The position numbers and the translations under genes were made by a program. Source: Pelomonas sp. CA6 (GTDB lineage: Bacteria > Pseudomonadota > Gammaproteobacteria > Burkholderiales > Burkholderiaceae_C). Taken from it: DNA of 64,000 nt. Below the pieces are notes generated by a model. That model saw only the letters and a list, made by a program, of their open reading frames with translations. It was not told the DNA's origin and searched no databases. The stretch is from contig NZ_JAKZFD010000002.1 in assembly GCF_022549225.1 (NCBI RefSeq), positions 432,817 to 496,816 on the forward strand. Reading direction: 5' to 3'. This document shows positions 34,088-42,325 of the stretch, piece after piece (the first letter of the stretch is position 1; the number at the start of each line of letters is the position of its first letter).

Positions 34088-37000
34088 TCAGCGCTTGCGG
34101 TTCGCGGGGGGGCGTTCCGCGGTCGGTTCGGTGGGCAGGGCCTGGACCGTGTCGCCCTCCTGGCCCAGCAGCAGGGCATTGGCCCAGTTGCCGCAGACCC
34201 GCTCGGGTTGGGCGCCGCGCGCACCCAGGGTGCGCAGCGACAGGCGCTGCAGGCCGCGCAGGTCCAGCTCCGGCTTGACCACCGCGGGGGCCTGGACCAG
34301 GCCGCTGTCGTACAGCAGGCGACCGTCGCCCCAGACCTGGAACTGCATGCCGCCGGCGGCGCGGCAGCTGTCGTCCATGCCCAGATCGGCGCGGAAGAGC
34401 TGCCAGTGGCCGCCCAGCTGCAACTCCAGGCGCTGGCCCGGGCGCATGCCCAGACCCTTGCGGAACTGCAGGCCGTTCATGCGCATCGCGTCGGCGCCGC
34501 TGGCGGGGCGGTCGCGGGTGATGCCGGCGGGCAGCGTCAGTTCGGACAGCGCGCGTTGCAGCGGCCGGCCTTCGGGCGCCTGGTGCTCCAGCACCTTGAA
34601 GCGCGACAGCGTGATCGGCCCGACCTCGGCCGGCACGAACGCGTTGTAGGCCTTGGCCGGCGCCTCGCCGGCCGCGCTGACCATGGGGTCGGCGCCGTTG
34701 GCGGCGTCGCCTGCCGGGTTGTGCACCGACAGCACGCGGAAGCGCAGCAGGCGGCCGGCGCTGGGGCGGAACTCGATGCGCTGCGCCTCCTGCTGCAGCT
34801 TGAGGCGGCCGCGCGCGACGGGTTGGCCCCAGTCGCCATTGTTGTCGGCCAGGTAGACCTCGTAGTCACGCACCTGGCCGTGCTTCCAGTGCTTGTCGGT
34901 GCGCGGCGCCAGCTCGATGCCGTCGATCAGCCGGCGTTCGCCCAGGCCCAGCACCCATTCGTGCGGGCCGGTCCGCTGGGCCTGATTGCGCGTGCTGCGG
35001 AACCAGGTCTCGGGCTTGTCGTCGAAGGCGTTCTCCAGCGGGTGGCCGGGCTCCTCGGCCGGACGGCCCACGACCAGCAGGCTGTCCGGCGCCACGGCGC
35101 GGCCGGTCTCGGGCGCGTCGGCGAACTCGGTGCTGCGCGTCTGCGCGCTCGCGGCGTCGATGCGGACCTGGATGTCCAACGCCTCGCGGATGTCGACGCG
35201 GCGGCTGCGCACCCAGGTCGTGCCCTGGCGGTCGCTGGCGTCGTGGACCCAGCCCTCGGCGTCCGCCGGCAGCGCCGCCAGCGCGGCGCGGTCGGCGACG
35301 CGCGGCAGCTCGCGGCCGTTCAGCAGCACGGCTTGCGGCGCGGCGTGCGCATGCAGCTGCAGCGCGTAGCGGCGCGCCGGCTCCTGGCCCTGGTACTCGC
35401 CGCGCACCGGGTCGATCTGCACGCGCACGTCGCCCACGGTCGCGGCGCCGTGCGACGGCGCCTGCATGCGGATGCGTTGCTCGCTGAAGGCGCCCTTCGC
35501 GTAGCGGCGGGTGTTGCCGTCGTCTTCGTACAGCAGGTACTGCGACTCACCGTGAGGGTAGAGGTCCAGGGTCAGCTCGTCCTTGGGCTTTTCGCCGTCG
35601 TACAGCACCTCGGGATACATCGGCAGGATGGCGCCGGCGCGCACGAAGACCGGCAGCGTGGCCAGGTCCACCTGGCGGTCCAGGCGCCGGCCCTCACGCG
35701 GGGCCTGCACCTGGCGACCGTCCCAGTAGTCGAACCACAGGCCCTGCGGCAGGTGGATGCCCTTGCGCCAGCCCTGGCTGGCGGCCTGGCTGCGGAACAC
35801 CGGCGCCACCAGCAGGTCCGGCCCGAGCAGGAACTGGTGCTTGTGCGCCTCGGTGGCGGCCTGCGGATCGCCGGCGTGGTCCCACATCAGCCCGCGCACC
35901 AGCGGCGCGCCGGTCTGCTCGGCCTCGCGCGCCAGCGTGTACATGTAGGGGGTCAGGCGCAGCTTGAGCTTGAGGTAGCGCCGGTTGATCGAGCGGTAGG
36001 GCTCGTCGAACCACCAGGGGTGCTTGCGCGCGGCCTCGGCCCAGCCGGACATGCCCATCAGCACCGGCGTGAAGCTCTTCCACTGCAGGTCGCGCGTGTA
36101 GGTCTCGGGGCTGCCGCCGAAGATGGCGTCCACGTCGCCGGTGGCATAGGCCTGGCCGGAGAGGCCGGAGCCGATCAGCGTCGGGATGTGCCAGCGGATG
36201 TAGTCCCAGCTGGCCGACTGGTCGCCCGTCCAGGTGACCGCATAGCGCTGGATGCCGGCCCAGCCCATCACGGTCCACAGGAAGGGGCGCGAGTCGGAGT
36301 TGTCCAGGATGCCCTGGTAGGCCGAGCGGTTGGCATCGAGGGCGAACTGATAGCCCTTGCCGGTCCAGGCCACGTCCAGCTTCTGCACGCGCGAGCCGGC
36401 CTGGCCCACTTCCCAGGCGATCTTGTCCACGCCGTCCTCGGTCCACAGCCCGGTGCGGAAGCCCAGCTCGGCCAGCCCCTTCACCACGCGCGGCAGTTCG
36501 GTGTAGCCGCAGCCGTAGCCGTCGTTGGGCAGGATCCAGCCGCCCGGCATGTCGTGCTCGCGGTACTTGCGCGCCACGGACTCGATCACGTCCGGCGTCT
36601 TGCCCGTGGGGCCGTCGCTCCAGCCGCGCGGCACGGTGCCGGGTTTCTTGACGTTGTCGCCGTCGTTGTAGCAGTCGGCGTCGCCGTACTCCAGGGCCCA
36701 GCGCGGCAGCAGCCGGGCGCGGCCGGTCAGCTCGGTGTAGGCGGCGAGCACCTCGCGCAGCCCCTGGGCTTCGGTGCCGGCGACGAAGTAATAGGCGTCG
36801 AAACGACCCTCCTGGTGCTCCAGGCTGACCTGGTCGTCCAGGCGCAGGTCGTAGCTGCCATTGCTCCAGGTGTTGCGCAGCATGCCCCAGCCGCGCGAGC
36901 TCATCAGGAAGGGCGCGGGGCTGGGCCGGTCGCCGTCCTCCCAGCCACCGGAGTAGGAGATGTCCAGCTGGCGGCCCTTGAACTCGAAGCGACCGTTCTG

Positions 37001-37579
37001 CTGGCCTCCGCCGTAGAAGCGCTCGTCGCGCCGGCTGCTGAGCGTCTGCACCGCGCGCTTGTCGGCCAGGTCCAGCGGTTGCAGCTCGCGCCACAGCGCG
37101 TCGCTCTCGCCCGCGCGCAACAGCTCGAAGCGCAGCGGCTTGCGGTGGATGCGCAGCGTCAGCGCGGCGGTCTGGATCTCGATGCGGTCTGCGTGCTCGA
37201 CGATGCGGTGCTCCACCTCGGCCCAGCGGCGCGGCAACACGATGGGCGCGGCCTTGTCGCCGGCGCCACTGAGCTGGCCCTTGGCGCCGGCCTGGATATG
37301 GATCAGGTCGGCGCGCAGCAGGCTCACGCGGATGCGCGTGCCGGCGTCGGTGCGCAGCTCGAAGCGGGTGGCTGCGCCGTCCTCGCCGGGCTGGCTGCCC
37401 GGCTGGTTGTCGACGGCGGGCAGGGGCTCCAGCTTCTGCAGTTGCCCCACCGAGGCCGCCTGGGCCCAGCCCCCGGCCAGTCCCGCGCCCGCCAGCAGCC
37501 CTGCCGCCAGCAGCGGCATGCGCCGGTTCGCCGCCCGCGCCGCCCTGCCCTTGCCCACCGACCGTCCCGCCTTCTTCAT
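34088..37579 (-). CDS. GH31 alpha-N-acetylgalactosaminidase-like enzyme (subfamily-18-like) with C-terminal F5/8C and NPCBM modules
   Basis: A 1163-residue secreted protein. The start MKKAGRSVGKGRAARAANRR at 37579 has AGGA 7 nt upstream; an earlier ATG (37630) lies before the predicted transcription start. A long n-region and hydrophobic MPLLAAGLLAGAGLAGG form the signal peptide. The GH31 barrel shows LPRWALEYGDADCYNDGDNV, a nucleophile position in KLDVAWTGKGY near residue 402 (LDVAW instead of the usual WxDMNE), and an acid/base in TWTGDQSASWDY near 453. I recall the LDVAW form from GH31 alpha-GalNAc enzymes (Enterococcus Nag31A type). C-terminal to the barrel are an F5/8 type C region (HPLENAFDDKPETWFRS) and an NPCBM region (LGMRPGQRLELQLGGHWQLF). 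First gene of the minus-strand GalNAc arm. Confidence 0.85.
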   Translation of the reverse strand: MKKAGRSVGKGRAARAANRRMPLLAAGLLAGAGLAGGWAQAASVGQLQKLEPLPAVDNQPGSQPGEDGAATRFELRTDAGTRIRVSLLRADLIHIQAGAKGQLSGAGDKAAPIVLPRRWAEVEHRIVEHADRIEIQTAALTLRIHRKPLRFELLRAGESDALWRELQPLDLADKRAVQTLSSRRDERFYGGGQQNGRFEFKGRQLDISYSGGWEDGDRPSPAPFLMSSRGWGMLRNTWSNGSYDLRLDDQVSLEHQEGRFDAYYFVAGTEAQGLREVLAAYTELTGRARLLPRWALEYGDADCYNDGDNVKKPGTVPRGWSDGPTGKTPDVIESVARKYREHDMPGGWILPNDGYGCGYTELPRVVKGLAELGFRTGLWTEDGVDKIAWEVGQAGSRVQKLDVAWTGKGYQFALDANRSAYQGILDNSDSRPFLWTVMGWAGIQRYAVTWTGDQSASWDYIRWHIPTLIGSGLSGQAYATGDVDAIFGGSPETYTRDLQWKSFTPVLMGMSGWAEAARKHPWWFDEPYRSINRRYLKLKLRLTPYMYTLAREAEQTGAPLVRGLMWDHAGDPQAATEAHKHQFLLGPDLLVAPVFRSQAASQGWRKGIHLPQGLWFDYWDGRQVQAPREGRRLDRQVDLATLPVFVRAGAILPMYPEVLYDGEKPKDELTLDLYPHGESQYLLYEDDGNTRRYAKGAFSEQRIRMQAPSHGAATVGDVRVQIDPVRGEYQGQEPARRYALQLHAHAAPQAVLLNGRELPRVADRAALAALPADAEGWVHDASDRQGTTWVRSRRVDIREALDIQVRIDAASAQTRSTEFADAPETGRAVAPDSLLVVGRPAEEPGHPLENAFDDKPETWFRSTRNQAQRTGPHEWVLGLGERRLIDGIELAPRTDKHWKHGQVRDYEVYLADNNGDWGQPVARGRLKLQQEAQRIEFRPSAGRLLRFRVLSVHNPAGDAANGADPMVSAAGEAPAKAYNAFVPAEVGPITLSRFKVLEHQAPEGRPLQRALSELTLPAGITRDRPASGADAMRMNGLQFRKGLGMRPGQRLELQLGGHWQLFRADLGMDDSCRAAGGMQFQVWGDGRLLYDSGLVQAPAVVKPELDLRGLQRLSLRTLGARGAQPERVCGNWANALLLGQEGDTVQALPTEPTAERPPANRKR

Positions 37580-37611
37580 TCGATGTCCTTGCGCGCCGCC
37601 GTCGCGGCCTG

Positions 37612-37951
37612 TTTCGAAACCAATGCGCAAACTCTAGAAACCGCTTCGAAAGAAGTCAACGAATCGAAACCATGAATCGAAAGTTATGACAGTTTTTAGG
37701 GGTAATCCATGAGCGACAAAAGGCAACAAACTTTCCTTTTTCGGCGCTAGTCGCTCAACATCTTTTCATTTTTGTGCGTGCAAGATCGTTGGGACGGCGG
37801 AACTCCGGTCCAGCGCAAGGCAGGCGTCGGCCTTTGCTCATCGGGTCTGGCGGTTGTCTGGGCCTGGCTCCCACCGGAATCGAAAAGTTTCTTTTGTTGG
37901 CAACTTTCGAATCCTAAGTAAAAACTTTCTTTGTTTGACAGTTCGAAAGTT
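37612..37951. promoter_or_regulatory. Cluster of TTCGAAAG/CTTTCGAA words, putative AgaR operators, GH31-agaS intergenic region
   Basis: Words seen: TTTCGAAA 37612-37619, TTCGAAAG 37645-37652, TCGAAA 37664-37669, ATCGAAAGTT 37676-37685, ATCGAAAAG 37880-37887, AACTTTCGAA 37902-37911 and TTCGAAAGTT 37942-37951. The same words occur upstream of the DeoR-family agaR gene. Known AgaR sites in other proteobacteria are CTTTC-type direct repeats, which supports the assignment. The middle of the gap (about 37690-37875) holds no gene that I can support. Confidence 0.7.
37631..37659 (-). promoter_or_regulatory. Putative promoter of the GH31-TonB-GH109-GH35 arm
   Basis: On the minus strand TTGACT (37659-37654), a 17-nt spacer and TAGAGT (37636-37631) form a plausible sigma-70 promoter. 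CTTTCGAA lies wholly inside the spacer, a classic repression position. Confidence 0.6.
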
Positions 37952-37963
37952 AGGGGCTATCGT
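37935..37963 (+). promoter_or_regulatory. Putative promoter of the aga catabolic operon
   Basis: A perfect TTGACA (37935-37940), a 17-nt spacer and TATCGT (37958-37963). TTCGAAAGTT (37942-37951) fills the spacer, mirroring the divergent promoter. Transcription would start near 37970, leaving a very short leader before the agaS start at 37986. Confidence 0.65.
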
Positions 37964-37985
37964 TTCGCGGCACATGGAACCTGCA

Positions 37986-39167
37986 ATGAGCTCACTACTG
38001 CACCGCGAGAACACAGACTGGCAGCGCCTGGGTGGCCTGCACACGGCCGAGGAAATCGATCACCAGCCCGCCATCTGGCGCGCGCTGGCGGCGACGCTGG
38101 GGGGCCAGCAGCCGCGTATCGACCGCTTTCTGGGCGACTGGCTGAGCCAGCCGGGGCATCGCGTGATCCTCACCGGCGCGGGCAGTTCGGCCTATATCGG
38201 CGAGATGGTGGCGGACACGCTCAACGCCGCCTGGCCGGCCGAGGTGCGCGCCATCGCCAGCACCAGTCTGCTGACCCATCCCGAGCTCTACCTGCGTGCC
38301 GAACAGCCCACGCTGCTGGTGTCCTTCGCGCGCAGCGGCAACAGTCCCGAGAGCCTGGCCACGGTGGAGCTGCTGCGCGGCTTCGTGGCGCGGCCGCGTT
38401 TTCTCAACATCACCTGCAATGCCCAGGGCGAGCTGATGACGGGCAGCGAGGGCCGCGAGGACACGCTGAACCTGCTGATGCCCGAGGGCAGCTGCGACCG
38501 CGGCTTTGCGATGACCAGCAGCCTGTCGACGATGATGCTGGCCGCGCTGGCTGCGCTGGGCGCGGGCCCCTGGACCGAGCGCATCGCGCGCATCGGGCGC
38601 CTGGCCGGCCTCGCGGAGACCGCGCTGCGCCGCTGGGCCGAGCCGGTCCAGGCGCTGGCGCAGCAGCCGGTGCAGCGCATCGTCTACCTGGGCAGCGGCG
38701 CGCAGGAGGCGCTGGCCCGCGAGGCCGCGCTCAAGGTGCTGGAGCTGACCAGCGGCCGCGTGATGGCGGTCGCCAACTCCCCGCTGGGTTTCCGCCACGG
38801 GCCCAAGTCCATGCTGGATGGCGAGTCGCTGGTCGTGGTGCTGCGCAGCCGCGGCGAGGTGGCGCGGCGTTATGAGCATGACCTCGTGCAGGAGTTGCGC
38901 CGCGATGGCGTCGCGCCGCACGTGCTCACCCTGGGGCCCGAGGATGAGGCCGAGGCGCTGCCCTCCTTCCTGCCGGTGCCGGATCTGCCCCAAGGCGACG
39001 CCGCGCTGGACGACGTCTGGCTGATTCCGCTGTGGCTGATCGCCGCGCAGCTGCTGGCGCTGAACAAGTCCGTCGCGCTGGGCCTGACGCCGGACAACCC
39101 CTTCCCGGACGGCACGGTCAACCGCGTCGTCCAGGGCGTCACCATTCACAGCCATGACGGACGCTGA
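37986..39167 (+). CDS. agaS: Galactosamine-6-phosphate deaminase/isomerase, SIS domain (AgaS)
   Basis: A 393-residue cytoplasmic protein with two SIS (sugar isomerase) domains. Motifs close to E. coli AgaS include VILTGAGSSAYIGEMV, LVSFARSGNSPES, CDRGFAMTSSLSTMMLA, RIVYLGSGAQEALAREAAL, KVLELTSGRVMA, GFRHGPKSMLDGESLVVV and the C-terminal PDGTVNRVVQGVTIH. It converts galactosamine 6-phosphate to tagatose 6-phosphate plus ammonia. I prefer the ATG at 37986 (GGA 7-10 nt upstream) over 37974, which would lie almost at the predicted transcription start. First gene of the plus-strand GalNAc operon; its end overlaps the kinase gene by 14 nt. Confidence 0.93.
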   Translation: MSSLLHRENTDWQRLGGLHTAEEIDHQPAIWRALAATLGGQQPRIDRFLGDWLSQPGHRVILTGAGSSAYIGEMVADTLNAAWPAEVRAIASTSLLTHPELYLRAEQPTLLVSFARSGNSPESLATVELLRGFVARPRFLNITCNAQGELMTGSEGREDTLNLLMPEGSCDRGFAMTSSLSTMMLAALAALGAGPWTERIARIGRLAGLAETALRRWAEPVQALAQQPVQRIVYLGSGAQEALAREAALKVLELTSGRVMAVANSPLGFRHGPKSMLDGESLVVVLRSRGEVARRYEHDLVQELRRDGVAPHVLTLGPEDEAEALPSFLPVPDLPQGDAALDDVWLIPLWLIAAQLLALNKSVALGLTPDNPFPDGTVNRVVQGVTIHSHDGR

Positions 39168-40125
39168 ACACGCCGCCCAGCCGGCCCAGGGACCGGTCTA
39201 CCTGGGCCTGGACATCGGCGGCACCAAGATCGAGCTGGTCGCCTGCGACGAGCGGCTGTCTGTCGTGCAGCGCGAACGCATCGCGACGCCGACGACGGAT
39301 TTCGAGGCCTTCATCGCCGGCATCGCCACGCTGGTGCAGCAGGCCGAGGCCAGGCTGGGCCGGGCAGCCACGGCCATAGGCCTGGGCATGCCCGGAGTCA
39401 CCGACGCCGCGAGCGGCTGCCAGATCAGCTCCAACGTACCAGCGCTGAACGGCCGCCGCGTCGCGCCGGCGCTGCAGCAGCGCCTGGGCCGTCCGGTCCA
39501 CATGGGCAACGACTGCCAGTGCTTCGCACTGTCCGAGGCGCAAGGCGGCGCGGCCGACGGGCTGCCCAGCATGTTCGGCGCCATCCTGGGCACCGGAGCC
39601 GGCGGCGGCTTCTGCGTCGACGGACGCCTGGTGGCTGGCTACAACGGCCTGGCCGGCGAATGGGGGCACTGGCCGGTGCCGGCGGCGCTGCTGCAGCGCC
39701 ACGGCCTGCCGCTGCTGGACTGCCCCTGCGGTCTGCGTGGCTGCCTGGAGCGCTATGTCTCGGGTAGCGGGCTGTCCACGCTGTACCGGCTGCGCAGCGC
39801 GACGCCGCAGGGGCAGACGCTGGACGCCGCCCAGGTGCACGAACGCGCCGCGCTGGGCGACGCGCTGGCGCGCGAAGCCCTGGCCCAGCACCTGGACCTG
39901 CTGGCCCAGGGGCTGGCCGGGTTGGTGCTGGCGCTGGACCCGCATGCCATCGTGCTGGGCGGCGGCTTGTCCAAGCTGCAGCGCCTCTACGACGAGCTGC
40001 CCGCCGCGGTGGCGCGCCACCTGTTCCGCGGCGCGCGCGTGCCGCCCATCCTGGCGCCGCGCTTCGGCGATGCCGGCGGCGCGCGCGGCGCGGCGCTGCT
40101 GGCGCGCCAGCGCAGCCGCGGCTGA
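39154..40125 (+). CDS. agaK: ROK-family N-acetylgalactosamine kinase (AgaK-like)
   Basis: A 323-residue kinase. ATP-binding LGLDIGGTKIELVACDERL lies near the N-terminus; the sugar-binding and catalytic region contains NDCQCFALSEA, AILGTGAGGGFCVDGRL, NGLAGEWGHWPV and the ROK zinc motif CPCGLRGCLERYVSG. Within the ROK family glucose, GlcNAc and GalNAc kinases look alike; the operon (AgaS, deacetylase, AgaZ, AgaR) points to GalNAc, as for Shewanella AgaK. The start overlaps agaS by 14 nt. Needed because sugar uptake here is by a permease, which delivers unphosphorylated GalNAc. Confidence 0.88.
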   Translation: MTDAEHAAQPAQGPVYLGLDIGGTKIELVACDERLSVVQRERIATPTTDFEAFIAGIATLVQQAEARLGRAATAIGLGMPGVTDAASGCQISSNVPALNGRRVAPALQQRLGRPVHMGNDCQCFALSEAQGGAADGLPSMFGAILGTGAGGGFCVDGRLVAGYNGLAGEWGHWPVPAALLQRHGLPLLDCPCGLRGCLERYVSGSGLSTLYRLRSATPQGQTLDAAQVHERAALGDALAREALAQHLDLLAQGLAGLVLALDPHAIVLGGGLSKLQRLYDELPAAVARHLFRGARVPPILAPRFGDAGGARGAALLARQRSRG

Positions 40126-40169
40126 GCCGCGCCCTTTTCCCGCTCCCGCAACGACCCCGGATCTCCGCC

Positions 40170-41522
40170 ATGGCCTTCTCTTCTCCCATCCTGGACCGCA
40201 TCGCCGCCCACCGTCGCGGCGAGCCCGTGGGCATCACCAGCGTCTGCTGCAGCAACACCCATGTGCTGCAGGCGGCAATGCAGCTGGCGCGCGCGCGCGG
40301 CGGGCTGCTGCTGATCGAGTCCACCTCCAACCAGGTGGACCAGTTCGGGGGCTACACCGGCCAGACGCCGCCGCAGTTCCGCGACGCGGTGCACGCGCTG
40401 GCACGGGACTGCGGGCTGGCGCCGGCGCAGCTGGTGCTGGGCGGCGACCACCTGGGCCCCAACGCCTGGCAGCACCTGGGCGCCGCGGAGGCCATGGGCC
40501 ATGCGCGCGAGCTGATCCGTGCTTATGTGAGCGCTGGCTTCCACAAGATCCATCTGGACTGCAGCATGGCCTGCGCCGACGATCCGGCGCGCCTGCCCGA
40601 TGAGTTGGTGGCGCAGCGTTCGGCCGAGCTGGCCGAGGTGGCGGAGGCCGCCGCGCGCGAGGCCGGCCTGGCGCCGCCGGTGTACGTGATCGGCACCGAG
40701 GTGCCGGTGCCGGGCGGCGAGGCGCAACTGGGCGGGGGCGTCGCGGTGACGCGACCCGAGGCCGCGGCGCAGACCCTGGAGGTGCACCGCCGCGCCTTCG
40801 CCGCCACGCCCGCGCTGCGCGAGGCCTGGCGCCGTGTCGTCGCGATGGTGGTGCAGCCGGGCGTGGACTTCGATCCCACTTCGGTGCAGCACTACGAGCG
40901 CGGCGCCGCCGCGGCGCTGTCGCGCTTCATCGAAGGCCAGCCCGGCCTGGTCTACGAGGCGCACTCCACCGACTACCAGACCGAGGCCTCGCTGCATGCC
41001 ATGGTGCGCGACCACTTCGCCATCCTCAAGGTCGGCCCGGCCGCCACCTTCGCGCTGCGCGAGGCCTGGTTCGCACTGGCCCGGTTGGAGCGCGAGCTGC
41101 TGCCCGAGGCGCAGTGCTCGCGCCTGGTCGAAACCCTGGAGCAAACCATGCTGGCGCAGCCGCGCCACTGGCAGAAGCACTATCCCGGCTCGGCGCAGAC
41201 GCAGCGCCTGCTGCGCGCCTACGGTCTCAGCGACCGCTGCCGCTATTACTGGGGCGAAGCGCCGGTGCGCGTGGCGCTGCAGCGCCTGATCGCCAACCTG
41301 GACGCCCAGCCGCTGCCGCTGCCGCTGCCGCTGCTGAGCCAGTTCCTGCCCGAGCAGGCGCAGGCCGTGCTGGAGGGGCGGCTGGCCGCGCGTGCCGAAG
41401 ACCTCGCGCGCGACAAGGTCGCCTCGCTGCTGGCCCGTTACGCCCGCGCCTGCGAGGCCAACGAAGCGCCGCCGCGGGAGCCGGACGAAAGAAATACTGC
41501 GCAAGTCCTTTCGAACCATTAA
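40170..41522 (+). CDS. agaZ: Tagatose-bisphosphate aldolase accessory subunit family (AgaZ/KbaZ/GatZ)
   Basis: A 450-residue protein matching the GatZ/KbaZ family along its length: GEPVGITSVCCSNTHVLQAA, LIESTSNQVDQFGGYTGQTP, LGGDHLGPNAWQ, KIHLDCSMACADDP, YVIGTEVPVPGGEA, YEAHSTDYQTEASLHAMVRD and HFAILKVGPAATFALREAW. In E. coli the protein is needed for full activity of the class II aldolase KbaY; in some annotations AgaZ is instead named a tagatose-6-phosphate kinase. Neither a KbaY-type aldolase nor a PfkB-type tagatose kinase gene is in the window. It starts 44 nt after the kinase gene. Confidence 0.9.
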   Translation: MAFSSPILDRIAAHRRGEPVGITSVCCSNTHVLQAAMQLARARGGLLLIESTSNQVDQFGGYTGQTPPQFRDAVHALARDCGLAPAQLVLGGDHLGPNAWQHLGAAEAMGHARELIRAYVSAGFHKIHLDCSMACADDPARLPDELVAQRSAELAEVAEAAAREAGLAPPVYVIGTEVPVPGGEAQLGGGVAVTRPEAAAQTLEVHRRAFAATPALREAWRRVVAMVVQPGVDFDPTSVQHYERGAAAALSRFIEGQPGLVYEAHSTDYQTEASLHAMVRDHFAILKVGPAATFALREAWFALARLERELLPEAQCSRLVETLEQTMLAQPRHWQKHYPGSAQTQRLLRAYGLSDRCRYYWGEAPVRVALQRLIANLDAQPLPLPLPLLSQFLPEQAQAVLEGRLAARAEDLARDKVASLLARYARACEANEAPPREPDERNTAQVLSNH

Positions 41523-41554
41523 GCTGGACCGCTTGTTCGAAACGGAATCGAAAC
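41484..41554 (+). promoter_or_regulatory. Putative AgaR operator repeats before agaR
   Basis: GACGAAAG 41484-41491, CTTTCGAA 41508-41515, TTCGAAAC 41536-41543 and ATCGAAAC 41547-41554. The last two CGAAA words are 11 bp apart and end next to the agaR start codon, where a clear Shine-Dalgarno is lacking. Binding here could autoregulate agaR and the genes after it. Confidence 0.65.
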
Positions 41555-41555
41555 C

Positions 41556-42323
41556 ATGCGAAACACCAGCCAGCGGCGCGAACAAATCCTCCAGCTTCTC
41601 GTGAAGCAGGGCAGCGTGCAGGTGTCGGACCTGGTCACGCTGACCGGCGTGTCGGCGGTGACCATACGCACCGATCTCGCGCAGCTGGAGCTGCAGGGCC
41701 TGGCCACGCGCAACCATGGCGGCGCGACCCTGATCCGCACGCCGCCGCAGGAACAGAGCGTGCGCCAGCGCGACAGCCTCAACAGCGGGCTCAAGGAGGC
41801 CATCGGCGCCTGCGCGGCCCGGCTGGTGCAGCCGGGCGACAACATCATCATCGACTCCGGCACCACCACCGTGCCGCTGGCGCGCCACCTGCTGGACCAT
41901 CGCGAGGTCACGGTGATGACCAACGGCCTGAACATCGCCTGGGAGCTGGCCAATGCACAGGGCGTGGAGGTCATGCTGACCGGCGGGCTGCTGCGCAAGC
42001 AGTCGCTGTCCTTCCATGGTGCGCAGGCCGAGGCCTGCCTGAACGCCTACAGCTTCGACACCCTGTTCCTGGGCGTGGACGGGCTGGACCTGCAGTTCGG
42101 ACTGACCACCCACCACGAGGCCGAGGCCAGCCTGAACCGCAAGATGGTGGAGCGCGCGCGCCGCGTCATCGTGCTCAGCGATGCGTCCAAGTTCGGCCGC
42201 GTGAGCCTGCACCGCATCGCGCTGCTGGAGCGCGTGGACGTGGTGATCACCGACGCCGGCATCAGCCCCGAGTACCGCGACGGACTGCAGCGCCTGGGCA
42301 TCGAGCTGCTGGTGGCGGAGTGA
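41556..42323 (+). CDS. agaR: DeoR-family transcriptional repressor of GalNAc genes (AgaR-like)
   Basis: A 255-residue DeoR protein. The N-terminal helix-turn-helix reads RREQILQLLVKQGSVQVSDL followed by VTLTGVSAVTIRTDLAQLE, then the typical NHGGATLI. The C-terminal DeoR sensor domain (ISOCOT fold) has IIIDSGTTTVPLARHL, VMTNGLNIAWELA, LTGGLLRKQSLSFHGAQAE, TLFLGVDGLD and VLSDASKFGRVSLHRI. It lies between agaZ and the deacetylase gene, and CGAAA-type repeats surround its start. The effector is probably a phosphorylated GalNAc intermediate, as in E. coli. Confidence 0.9.
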   Translation: MRNTSQRREQILQLLVKQGSVQVSDLVTLTGVSAVTIRTDLAQLELQGLATRNHGGATLIRTPPQEQSVRQRDSLNSGLKEAIGACAARLVQPGDNIIIDSGTTTVPLARHLLDHREVTVMTNGLNIAWELANAQGVEVMLTGGLLRKQSLSFHGAQAEACLNAYSFDTLFLGVDGLDLQFGLTTHHEAEASLNRKMVERARRVIVLSDASKFGRVSLHRIALLERVDVVITDAGISPEYRDGLQRLGIELLVAE

Positions 42324-42325
42324 GC

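Noticed and set aside
34085..37675. 1196-codon plus-strand open frame opposite the GH31 gene
   Set aside because: Shadow frame; the GH31, F5/8C and NPCBM motifs are all on the minus strand and the promoter arrangement agrees.
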